Shown in pieces: positions 27,906 through 35,327 of a DNA stretch of 64,000 nucleotides. The stretch lies in NCBI RefSeq assembly GCF_016862575.1, contig NZ_BONF01000043.1, positions 45,828 through 109,827 on the forward strand. Reading direction: 5' to 3'. Position numbers and translations under genes: made by a program. This DNA comes from Catellatospora bangladeshensis. Its GTDB lineage: Bacteria > Actinomycetota > Actinomycetes > Mycobacteriales > Micromonosporaceae. The notes below the pieces were generated by a model. The model saw nothing but the letters and a program-made list of their open reading frames with translations, was not told where the DNA came from and did no database searches. Position 1 is the stretch's first letter, and each line of letters begins with the position of its first letter.

Positions 27906-29258
27906 CTACCCGGCGGCCGGAGCCTCGTTGAGCCGCCGGGCACGCTCGATCGCGGCCGCGAAGCGGTCCTGTGGCGGCCACACGCTCAGCGCCACCAGCA
28001 CCAGCACCACGCCCGCCACGCTCCACAGCCCGACCACCTGGTGCAGTGCCCAGTGGTTGGCCAGCAGGCCGGTGACCAGCACCGAGCCGCCCTGCATGAC
28101 CTGCACCCCGCTCTGCATCACGCCGAACGCGCGCGCCCGGTAGACGTTCGGCAGGGCCTGCACGAACAGGCCGTTGGCGACGGGCATCATGCCGGCCACG
28201 CAGAAGCCGGAGGCGGCGGCCATCAGGCAGACCGCGGTCAGCGACGGGTTCAGCAGCGCGGGCACCAGCACCAGCGGGGTGAGCAGGGCCAGCGGCCGGA
28301 TCAGCGCCCGCTTGGTGACCGGGGTGAGCATCCGGCCCACCACGATGCCGCCCAGCACGTAGCCGGCCGGGTTGGCCAGCATGATCAGGCCCTGGGCGAA
28401 GCCGCGCTCGGTGGGGCTCGCGCCCGGATCCAGGTGGTGCGCCCAGACCGCGGCCAGGCCCTCCGGCACGATCGCGAACAGCGCCACGCTGAAGACCAGG
28501 ATGGCGATGCCGCGCAGCGCCGGGATGCCGAAGACCACCTTGAAGCCGTCGGCGGTCTCGCGCACCAGGTTGCGCCGCGCCGCGCGGGCGTTCGCCGCCG
28601 GGCGGGCCTTGACGAGCAGGCTGAGCAGCAGCGCCGACAATGCGAAGGTGGCCGCGTCGAGCAGCAGCGAGACCCGCGGGTTCAATGCCGCCAGGAAGCC
28701 GCCCGCCAGGTAGCCCACGATCTGGGCGGCCTGCCCGGCGCTCAGGTTGAGCGACAGGCCGACCACCAGCCGGTCCCCGCTGAGAATCGACGGGAGCAGG
28801 GCGGAGCGGGCCGCGTCGTAGGGCGGGTTGCCCAGCGCGGTGAGGAAGAGCAGGCCGATCAGCAGCGGCACGGGCAGGCCCGGCAGGGCCACCAGCGCGA
28901 TCAGCACCATCCGCGCGAGATCGCTGACGATCATCACCGTGCGGTACGGATACCGCTCCGCCACCGCGGCCAGCAGCGGCCCCAGCAGCACCCACGGCGC
29001 GAAGCTGATCGCGAACGTGGCCGCCGCGGCGCCGGCCGACTGCGTCTGCTGGTAGACCAGCGCGGTGACGGCGGCCTTGGCCAGGTAGTCGCCGATCCAG
29101 GACAGCACACTCGCGCCGAAGACACCCCGGTACTCGCGGTTGGCGAGCACCTCACCGAAGGTCGCGCGCTCCTCGGGTTGCGAGGCTGACGGCGCTGGTG
29201 CTTCATTCGGCTGGGGGTCGGTGCGCGTGGGGTGGTGCACCACCGGATGGTCCTCCAT
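27906..29258 (-). CDS. MFS transporter
   Basis: A 450-residue protein with about 12 hydrophobic helices from residue 45 on, including FAISFAPWVLLGPLLAAVAERYPYR, whose basic loop follows TM2 as in the MFS motif A region. A soluble Pro/Glu-rich N-terminus of about 35 residues precedes it. The arrangement (GNPPYDAARSALLPSIL, AGYVLGGIVVGRML) is that of the enterobactin-exporter/EntS-like drug efflux group. Substrate unknown. No clear ribosome binding site is seen at the ATG at 29258. Confidence 0.85.
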   Translation of the reverse strand: MEDHPVVHHPTRTDPQPNEAPAPSASQPEERATFGEVLANREYRGVFGASVLSWIGDYLAKAAVTALVYQQTQSAGAAAATFAISFAPWVLLGPLLAAVAERYPYRTVMIVSDLARMVLIALVALPGLPVPLLIGLLFLTALGNPPYDAARSALLPSILSGDRLVVGLSLNLSAGQAAQIVGYLAGGFLAALNPRVSLLLDAATFALSALLLSLLVKARPAANARAARRNLVRETADGFKVVFGIPALRGIAILVFSVALFAIVPEGLAAVWAHHLDPGASPTERGFAQGLIMLANPAGYVLGGIVVGRMLTPVTKRALIRPLALLTPLVLVPALLNPSLTAVCLMAAASGFCVAGMMPVANGLFVQALPNVYRARAFGVMQSGVQVMQGGSVLVTGLLANHWALHQVVGLWSVAGVVLVLVALSVWPPQDRFAAAIERARRLNEAPAAG

Positions 29259-29399
29259 GGATCACACGACGTGTTGGTCGAGGACCGTCATCCTGTCGCA
29301 GAGTCCGCCGAATGACCGCCCCATGCGGGATATCGTCGGTTGATTCTGCCCGATCGGTGGATAAAGCGCTAGCCTCTATGGCTGATACCCGTCAGTCCA

Positions 29400-30419
29400 T
29401 CAGGGATTCTGTGCCGCCGGCTCCTCGGCGGGCACCGACGCGCGCAGCGCGCGGGCGGCCTGCATCTGCGCCGCGATACCGGACGCCTCCAGCGCCTCGG
29501 TGAGCCGGCGGCGCATCTCCCGCTGCAGGTCCCACTGCCGGTCGGCGGAGGTCTTGCACACGGTACGGATCACCGCGCCGTCCACGCTGATGTTCTCCAC
29601 GCCCAGCACCTGCGGCGGCTCGACGAAGTCCGCGGCCCACTCCGGATCGTGCGCGAACGCGTCGACGGCCTGGCGCAGCACCGAGGTCGCCTCCTCCACG
29701 CCGACGAAGCCGATCGGCACGTCGATCATGACGGTGGCCCAGCCCTGGCTCTTGTTGCCGATGCGGATGATCTCGCCGTTGCGCACGTACCAGATGACGC
29801 CGCGCCCGTCGCGGATGGTCACGGTGCGCAGGCCCACCGACTCCACGACGCCGACCGCCTCGCCGGTGTCGATCACGTCGCCGACGCCGTACTGGTCCTC
29901 CAGCAGCATGAACAGGCCCGCGATCAGGTCCTTGACCAGCGACTGCGCGCCGAAGCCGAGCGCCACGCCGGCGATGCCGAGGCTGGCGATCAGCGGCCCG
30001 ACGTTGATGTCGAACTCGCTCAGCACGATCAGGAACGCCACCGAGAAGACGCCGACGGTGACCATGCTCTTGAGCACCGAGCCGATCGCCTCGGCCCGCT
30101 GGCGGCGCCGCTCCGGGAACACCGACGTCGCGTTGACCACCGAGGCCGGGATCTTCTCCCGGATCGGGCGCAGCATCGTCGGCACCTTGCCCTGCGCGGT
30201 GCGGCCCACGATCTTGTTGATCGTGTGGTTGAGCAGCGCGCGGGCGATCATCGCGACGATGATGATGACGATGATGCGGAGCGGTTTGATGAGAAGGTAG
30301 TAGCCGCCGTCGGCCAGCCACTGCGAGTCCGACAGTTCGTAGACGCCCTTGCAGATCTTGTCGGCCATGCAGCCGACGGAGGGCGTCTCGGAGGGGTTCG
30401 GGTCGAACAGACTCAGCAT
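29400..30419 (-). CDS. Small-conductance mechanosensitive channel (MscS family)
   Basis: A 339-residue protein with an N-terminal helix (about 40-65, LLIKPLRIIVIIIVAMIARALL), two further helices, and the pore-lining helix region NVGPLIASLGIAGVALGFGAQSLVKDLIAG, the MscS TM3 signature. It is followed by the beta domain with YGVGDVIDTGEAVGVVESVGLRT and a cytoplasmic alpha/beta domain. It releases solutes on hypo-osmotic shock. The ATG at 30419 gives a short cytoplasmic or periplasmic lead. It is divergent from the HNH gene; the 199-base gap contains both promoters. Confidence 0.92.
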   Translation of the reverse strand: MLSLFDPNPSETPSVGCMADKICKGVYELSDSQWLADGGYYLLIKPLRIIVIIIVAMIARALLNHTINKIVGRTAQGKVPTMLRPIREKIPASVVNATSVFPERRRQRAEAIGSVLKSMVTVGVFSVAFLIVLSEFDINVGPLIASLGIAGVALGFGAQSLVKDLIAGLFMLLEDQYGVGDVIDTGEAVGVVESVGLRTVTIRDGRGVIWYVRNGEIIRIGNKSQGWATVMIDVPIGFVGVEEATSVLRQAVDAFAHDPEWAADFVEPPQVLGVENISVDGAVIRTVCKTSADRQWDLQREMRRRLTEALEASGIAAQMQAARALRASVPAEEPAAQNP

Positions 30420-30618
30420 GGCTACGTAGTTACCTCATCGGTCGGGGCGTGGTGCGGGCGGGTCTCGCGGGGATTTAGCTCGCAAATGCCAATGAGCTGG
30501 GCAAAGCGCGGCTGAGAATTCATGAGACCGCCGCAAATTGTAGGTGCATTCACCAGATCTATCGGGGACGATGGTCACAATGACGCCATGACATGAGTGA
30601 CCCCGGAGGGTGAGACCG

Positions 30619-31137
30619 ATGCCTGACATACGACCCGCAGCCTCCTCCGCCGCGTTGCTCCTCAATGCGACCTACGAACCGCTGTGTGTCGTGTCCGTGC
30701 GCCGGGCCGCCATCCTCATCCTCTCGGGCAAGGCCGTCTGCGTCGCCGACGGCGACGGGGTGCTCCACAGCTCCCGCCACCGGGTGCCCGTCCCCCTGGT
30801 CGCCAAGCTCACCCGCTACGTCCGGGTGCCGTATCGCACTCAGGTCGGGCTCTCCCGCCGGGCCATCTTCGCCCGCGACGGCGGGCGCTGCGTCTACTGC
30901 CAGGGTCCCGCCGAGACGATCGACCACGTGCATCCGCGCTCCAAGGGCGGCCAGCACGCGTGGGACAACGTCGTCGCGGCCTGCGCGCGGTGCAACCACC
31001 ACAAGGGCGACAAGACCCTGTCCGACCTCGGCTGGCGCCTGCCGGTCAAGCCGACCGTGCCGCACGGCGCGATCTGGCGGGTCATCGGGCACCGCACCCC
31101 GGACCCCCGCTGGGCGCAGTGGCTGGAGACGGTCTGA
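30619..31137 (+). CDS. HNH endonuclease-domain protein (conserved actinobacterial type)
   Basis: A 172-residue protein with LLLNATYEPLCVVSVRRAAIL at the N-terminus and an HNH nuclease fold in the second half: GRCVYCQGPAETIDHVHPRSKGG and WDNVVAACARCNHHKG, giving the CxxC...H...CxxC zinc and catalytic set. This architecture is widespread as a single-copy chromosomal gene in actinobacteria rather than a mobile restriction enzyme; its role is not established. The ATG at 30619 follows GGAGGGTGAGACC, a good ribosome binding site. Confidence 0.85.
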   Translation: MPDIRPAASSAALLLNATYEPLCVVSVRRAAILILSGKAVCVADGDGVLHSSRHRVPVPLVAKLTRYVRVPYRTQVGLSRRAIFARDGGRCVYCQGPAETIDHVHPRSKGGQHAWDNVVAACARCNHHKGDKTLSDLGWRLPVKPTVPHGAIWRVIGHRTPDPRWAQWLETV

Positions 31138-31140
31138 CGC

Positions 31141-31758
31141 TCAGGCCTTGCGGGCGCTGATCAGGCTCGCGAACACCACGATGTTGTCGGCGTAGCCCAG
31201 CTCGCCGCCCACCCAGCGGCCCCCGCAGGTGATCAGGCGCAGCCCCGGCCGGCTGAAGTCGTGGTAGATCCGGTCCACCGGCAGCTTCTCCTTGCTGAAC
31301 CGCTCGACGGTGTTCACCTCGAACACGGTGATCCGGTTGTCCCGGCGCGTGATCTCGATCTTCGCGCCGGGCTTCAGCTCGTTGAGCCGGTGGAACACGC
31401 CCGGCCTGTCCTTGGTGTCCACGTGCCCGACGATGATCGCCGGGCCGTACTGGCCGGGCGAGGGCCCGTCGTCGAACCAGCCCGCCTCGTTGCGCAGCAG
31501 CAGCGACGGGGTGTCGATGGCACCCCGATCGTCCAGGCCGACGCCGTGGATGTACGCCTTCACCCTGATGTCCGGGATCTGGATCCGCAGCGGCCGGCTC
31601 GGGCCCAGCACCGGGAACTCGCCCGGCGGGGCCTTGCCCGGCCCCCGGAACAGCTCCGCCAGCGAGAACCCGTTCGCCTTGCCCAGGCCGATGCCGACCC
31701 CGAACAGGCCGGCCACGACCAGCAGCACCGCCAGCGGGACGCCCAGCCGCCGTGGCAC
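31141..31758 (-). CDS. Class F sortase
   Basis: A 205-residue membrane-anchored sortase with an N-terminal helix (LGVPLAVLLVVAGLFGVGIG), then IQIPDIRVKAYIHGVGLDDRGAIDTP, the catalytic His in IIVGHVDTKDRPGVFHRL and the catalytic Cys in LRLITCGGRW. It joins proteins to a cell-wall or other acceptor. The residue twelve after the Cys, in GYADNIVV, is Ala (codon 31189-31191) where class E/F sortases normally have an Arg (YRDN); the only nearby Arg is in CGGRW. It lies six bases downstream of a gene whose product ends in a PNTGGG-TM-Arg tail, its likely substrate. Confidence 0.85.
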   Translation of the reverse strand: MPRRLGVPLAVLLVVAGLFGVGIGLGKANGFSLAELFRGPGKAPPGEFPVLGPSRPLRIQIPDIRVKAYIHGVGLDDRGAIDTPSLLLRNEAGWFDDGPSPGQYGPAIIVGHVDTKDRPGVFHRLNELKPGAKIEITRRDNRITVFEVNTVERFSKEKLPVDRIYHDFSRPGLRLITCGGRWVGGELGYADNIVVFASLISARKA

Positions 31759-31763
31759 GGCGC

Positions 31764-32255
31764 TCAGGCCGGGGTCAGCGGCGAGCGCCCGCGCCGCCGC
31801 ATCAGCACCAGCAGCCCGAGGCCCAGCCCCACCACGGCCGCGCCGCCGCCGATCAGCGTGGCGCCGTCGTCGGCCAGCGCGCCGCCGCCGGTGTTCGGCC
31901 CGTGCTCCGGGCTGTCGTGGTTGACCACCCAGAGCGTGGTGGTCGCGGTCTGCCGGCTGGGGCAGGTCAGCTTCACGTTGTAGCCGCCGGCCTTCTTGCC
32001 CTCGGGCACGGTCGCCGCGGCGATCAGGTACGAGTTGACCGGCTCGACGGTCACCGTGCCGAACGCCTCCGAGTGCACCTTCGCGTTGTTCAGCGCGTCA
32101 CCGCAGCTCGCGCGGATCGCCACCTGGAACCCCGCCTGGATGGTGCTCGGGTTGACCTCGACGAAGACACCCTCGGCGTGCGCGGGCGAAGGCGCCGTCA
32201 GCGCCGCCACGACCAGCGCCGTGACGCCGGCCGCCACCCGTAGAGCAGACCGCAT
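31764..32255 (-). CDS. Secreted protein with C-terminal sortase sorting signal
   Basis: A 163-residue protein with a signal peptide (MRSALRVAAGVTALVVAALT...AHA), a small extracellular domain of about 85 residues with a Cys pair (RASCGDALN and VKLTCPSR), and a C-terminal anchor: GPNTGGGALADD, a hydrophobic helix (LIGGGAAVVGLGLGLLVLM) and RRRGRS. The PNTGGG motif, helix and basic tail are the sorting-signal layout. The ATG at 32255 has GGGGGAA upstream and starts at the signal peptide; a longer frame to 32360 is disfavoured. It is the upstream partner of the class F sortase. Confidence 0.82.
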   Translation of the reverse strand: MRSALRVAAGVTALVVAALTAPSPAHAEGVFVEVNPSTIQAGFQVAIRASCGDALNNAKVHSEAFGTVTVEPVNSYLIAAATVPEGKKAGGYNVKLTCPSRQTATTTLWVVNHDSPEHGPNTGGGALADDGATLIGGGAAVVGLGLGLLVLMRRRGRSPLTPA

Positions 32256-32360
32256 GATTCCCCCAAACCGGTACCCCCCACCCCCGAACCCGGGGCTCCC
32301 AGGCATCCTCTCACCCACACCACCCCGAAACATGAAAAACGACCCGAACCGGACCTTCAT

Positions 32361-32435
32361 GATCGTCCAACTTGCCCGGCACCTGGGCGTATCTTGGGCG
32401 CTCTTTCGCCCGTCTGCCTGGCAAGTCGGACGATC
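32361..32435. repeat. 75-bp GATC-bounded palindrome (TGCCAGGCACC type), copy 2
   Basis: Same length as the copy at 24115-24189, with GATCG, ACTTGCC.GGCACCTGGGCGTAT left arm and a CGCCCG..TGCCTGGCAAGT right arm ending GACGATC. The two copies differ in the loop and in arm bases, and some changes keep the pairing. It lies between two minus-strand genes. Confidence 0.8.
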
Positions 32436-32472
32436 AAGCCGGGCCGGGCCGGGTCGGGGTCGGGGCGGATGG

Positions 32473-32919
32473 TCAAGCGTCCTCGCGGGGTGGGGTGAGG
32501 GGGCGCCAGGGGAGGGGGGTGGAGAGGATCATCGTGCTGGAGGGGCGGCCGTGGGGAGCGAGGCGGTCGATGAGGGCTTCGAAGGCGTCCATGGAAGTGG
32601 CGGCGACGCGGAGGATGCTGCACGCGTCGCCGGTGATGCGGTGGATCTCCAGGATCTCGGGCCAGCCGGACACGGTGGGGTCGCGCAGGATGCAGCCCGC
32701 GCCGTAGCAGGACATCTGGATCAGCGCGATCACCGGTCGGCCGGCCAGGGCCAGGTCCACGTGCGCGTGGTACCCGGTGATCACGCCGGCCTCCTCCAGG
32801 CGGCGCACCCGCTCGGCGACGGCCGGCGGGGACAGGTGCACGCGGCGGGACAGCTCGCTGAAGGACAGCCGTGCGTCCGCCTGCAGCTCACGCAGCAGCG
32901 CCCAGTCCATGTCGTCCAC
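32473..32919 (-). CDS. Lrp/AsnC-family regulator, candidate KynR-like regulator of the tryptophan cluster
   Basis: A 148-residue protein with the AsnC helix-turn-helix (DWALLRELQADARLSFSELSRRVHLSPPAVAERVRRLEEAGVITGY, about 5-50) and a C-terminal RAM ligand domain (VIALIQMSCYG, ILEIHRITGDACSILRV). Lrp/AsnC proteins sense amino acids or their metabolites. It is divergent from kynA, and KynR of pseudomonads is an AsnC-type kynurenine-responsive activator of kyn genes (family knowledge), so a role here in kynurenine- or tryptophan-dependent control is likely. A 12-bp palindrome lies just before its start. Confidence 0.85.
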   Translation of the reverse strand: MDDMDWALLRELQADARLSFSELSRRVHLSPPAVAERVRRLEEAGVITGYHAHVDLALAGRPVIALIQMSCYGAGCILRDPTVSGWPEILEIHRITGDACSILRVAATSMDAFEALIDRLAPHGRPSSTMILSTPLPWRPLTPPREDA

Positions 32920-32932
32920 GACGCGCTTTCCC

Positions 32933-32944
32933 TTCGTAAACGAA
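32933..32944. promoter_or_regulatory. TTCGTAAACGAA palindrome, candidate regulator operator
   Basis: A perfect TTCGT-AA-ACGAA inverted repeat lies 13 bases before the regulator start and 117 before kynA in the 142-base divergent intergenic region, a typical site for an autoregulating AsnC-type protein. No binding evidence exists. Confidence 0.4.
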
Positions 32945-33051
32945 ACGCCCCTACCTCAGTATGAACGTTAAGCAGAGCGCCCCGAGTGCCGTTGATCCGG
33001 CATTCCGATGTCACGCCCTCCGGAGAGATCATGACGTGGTCCGGAGAACCT

Positions 33052-33057
33052 GGAGGA
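33052..33057 (+). promoter_or_regulatory. kynA ribosome binding site
   Basis: GGAGGA, four bases before the GTG at 33062, fixes the kynA start. Confidence 0.75.
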
Positions 33058-33061
33058 ACGC

Positions 33062-33952
33062 GTGAACGCCCCATCGACGATGACGTCGGCCGTACGCCCG
33101 GCCACCGCCGCGGAACGCGCGGCGCGCGCCGAGGCCAACGGCGGCGAGCCGACCCTGGAGTTCGCCGAGCGGACCCCGTACGACGCCTACGTCCACGCCG
33201 GCACGCTGCACACGCTGCAGCAGACGCTGAGCAAGGACCCCGGCGAGATGTCCTTCCTGATGATCAGCCAGGTGATGGAGCTGTACTTCGGGCTGGTCCG
33301 CTTCGAGCTGCGGGAGACGCAGCGGCTGCTCGGCGAGGACGACGTCTACGGCGCGCTGGCCCCGCTGCGGCGCTGCGCGCTGCACCTGGACGGCCTGAAC
33401 GCGGCCTGGCAGACGCTGCGCTGGATGACCCCGGCGGACTTCAACAAGTTCCGCAACCTGCTCGGCGAGGGCTCGGGCTTCCAGTCGGCGATGTACCGCC
33501 ACCTGGAGTTCCTGCTCGGCCTGAAGACCGCGTCGCTGGTCCGCCCGTTCAAGCGCCAGGACGACGTGTACCACGACCTGCTGGCCAGCCTCAACGGCCC
33601 GAGCCTGTGGGACGACGTGATCGCCCTGCTCGCCCGCCAGGGTCACGACATCCCCGCTGAGCTGCTCACCCGCGACTTCGCCGAGGAGCACGAGGCGCAC
33701 CCCGCCGTCGAGGCCGCCTGGGTCGCCGTCTACGCCGAGGACACCCCCGGCAACCTGCTCCGCCAGCTGGGCGAGGCACTGACCGAGGTCGCCGAGCGCT
33801 TCGACGTGTGGCGGCACAAGCATCTGATGGCCGTGGCGCGCACCATGGGTGCGAAGGTGGGCAGCGGCGGCTCCAACGGCTACGCCTGGCTCCAGCGCAG
33901 CATGGCCAGAACGGTCTTCCCCGAACTCTGGTCCGCCCGTACCCACATGTAG
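33062..33952 (+). CDS. kynA: Tryptophan 2,3-dioxygenase
   Basis: A 296-residue haem dioxygenase of the TDO superfamily, first enzyme of tryptophan breakdown (L-Trp + O2 to N-formylkynurenine). The family core YDAYVHAGTLHTLQQTL, ELYFGLVRFEL and RHLEFLLG is present, and VWRHKHLMAVARTMG fits the proximal-His segment (WRxxH) with GSGGSNGYAWL after it. At residue 69 (codon 33266-33268) the motif reads ISQVMEL where canonical TDOs read HQxxELW, so the distal base His is Ser, as in IDO. Catalytic behaviour may therefore differ from canonical TDO. It opens the cluster divergent from the AsnC gene; a repeat element separates it from kynU. Confidence 0.88.
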   Translation: MNAPSTMTSAVRPATAAERAARAEANGGEPTLEFAERTPYDAYVHAGTLHTLQQTLSKDPGEMSFLMISQVMELYFGLVRFELRETQRLLGEDDVYGALAPLRRCALHLDGLNAAWQTLRWMTPADFNKFRNLLGEGSGFQSAMYRHLEFLLGLKTASLVRPFKRQDDVYHDLLASLNGPSLWDDVIALLARQGHDIPAELLTRDFAEEHEAHPAVEAAWVAVYAEDTPGNLLRQLGEALTEVAERFDVWRHKHLMAVARTMGAKVGSGGSNGYAWLQRSMARTVFPELWSARTHM

Positions 33953-33960
33953 TACGGGTT

Positions 33961-34019
33961 GATCACGGCGCCGAGGTCGGGACACGCCGTCCAGCACGTC
34001 CATAAGTTCATGATCAACG
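33961..34019 (+). repeat. GATC-bounded 59-bp dispersed repeat, copy B
   Basis: Begins GATCACGGCGCCGAGG and ends AAGTTCATGATCAACG. GTTGATCA (from 33958) and TGATCAAC at the end form 8-bp terminal inverted repeats. It fills most of the 94-base gap between kynA and kynU. Confidence 0.8.
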
Positions 34020-34046
34020 CAGGGCACCCAGACAGCGAGACGGTAG

Positions 34047-35327
34047 ATGGCAATGACCGAGGTTGACGCGCGCAGGCGCGATGAGGCCGACCCGGGGCAC
34101 CGGGACCTGTTCCGGATCCCGCCGGCCGAGGGGGGCGGGTACGCCGAGGTGGCGTACATGGCGGGCAACTCGCTCGGGCTGCAGCCGCGGGCCACGCGGG
34201 ATGAGCTGCTGGAGGATCTGGACGCCTGGGCGCGGCTCGGGGTCGAGGGGCATCTGGAGGCGGGGCGGCCGTGGCTGCCGTATCACGAGCTGCTGACCGA
34301 GCAGGCGGCGCGGCTGGTGGGCGGGCTGCCGAGCGAGACCGTGGTGATGAACTCGCTGACGGTCAACCTGCACCTGCTGATGGTGTCGTTCTACCGGCCG
34401 TCGGGGACGCGGACCCGGATCGTGATCGAGGACGCGGCTTTCCCGTCGGACAGCTACGCGGTGCGCAGCCAGGTGGCCTTCCACGGGCTGGACCCGGACG
34501 CCGAGGTGGTGCGGCTGCGGCCGCGCGACGGCGAGGACTGCCTGCGCACCGAGGACGTGCTGGCGTACCTGCGGGACGAGGGCGGCAGGGTCGCGCTGGT
34601 GCTGCTGGGCGGGGTCAACTACCTGACCGGCGAGCTGATGGACATCCCGGCGATCACCGGCGCGGCCCGCGCGGCGGGTGCGGTGGCGGGCTGGGACCTG
34701 GCGCACGCGGCCGGCAACGTGCCGCTGCGGCTGCACGAGTGGGGCGTGGACTTCGCCGCCTGGTGCTCGTACAAGTACCTGAACTCGGGGCCGGGCGCGC
34801 TGTCCGGCGTGTTCGTGCACGAGTGGCACCTGGGCGACCCGGACCTGCCCCGGTTCGAGGGCTGGTGGAGCACCGCGGCGGCGACCCGGTTCGAGATGAC
34901 GCCGACCTCGCGGCCCCCGGCGACGGTCGAGGCGTGGCAGATCTCCAACCCGCCGATCTACGCCATGGGCCCGGTGCGGACCTCGCTGGAGCTGTTCGAC
35001 AAGGTGGGTATGGAGGCGCTGCGCGCCCGCAGCCTGCGCCTGACCGCGTACCTGGAGTCGCTGCTGGACGAGGTGCTGCCCGGCCGCCCGCTGGTCCAGG
35101 TCACCCCGCGTGATCCGGAGCGGCGCGGCTGCCAGCTGTCCGTGCGCACGACCGCGATGGGCGCGAACGAGCTGGCCCGGCGGCTGCGCCACGAGCACGG
35201 CGTGATCGCCGACGCGCGCCAGCCCGACATCGTGCGCTTCGCGCCGGTGCCGCTGTACTCGACGTACGACGACTGCCGGCGGGTGGCCGAGGCCCTCGCC
35301 GCGATCTTCCCTAAGGACGCCTCATGA
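34047..35327 (+). CDS. kynU: Kynureninase
   Basis: A 426-residue PLP enzyme that cleaves kynurenine or 3-hydroxykynurenine to anthranilate or 3-hydroxyanthranilate plus alanine. Evidence: YMAGNSLGLQPRA near the start, MNSLTVNLHLLMVSFYRP (cofactor phosphate binding), GWDLAHAAGNVPLRLHEWGVDFAAWCSYKYLNSGPG with the PLP Lys in SYKYLNSG, and GWWSTAAATRFEM after it, all in KynU order and length. The stop overlaps the kmo start (ATGA). An ATG at 34047 is used; a second in-frame ATG lies two codons later. Confidence 0.95.
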   Translation: MAMTEVDARRRDEADPGHRDLFRIPPAEGGGYAEVAYMAGNSLGLQPRATRDELLEDLDAWARLGVEGHLEAGRPWLPYHELLTEQAARLVGGLPSETVVMNSLTVNLHLLMVSFYRPSGTRTRIVIEDAAFPSDSYAVRSQVAFHGLDPDAEVVRLRPRDGEDCLRTEDVLAYLRDEGGRVALVLLGGVNYLTGELMDIPAITGAARAAGAVAGWDLAHAAGNVPLRLHEWGVDFAAWCSYKYLNSGPGALSGVFVHEWHLGDPDLPRFEGWWSTAAATRFEMTPTSRPPATVEAWQISNPPIYAMGPVRTSLELFDKVGMEALRARSLRLTAYLESLLDEVLPGRPLVQVTPRDPERRGCQLSVRTTAMGANELARRLRHEHGVIADARQPDIVRFAPVPLYSTYDDCRRVAEALAAIFPKDAS

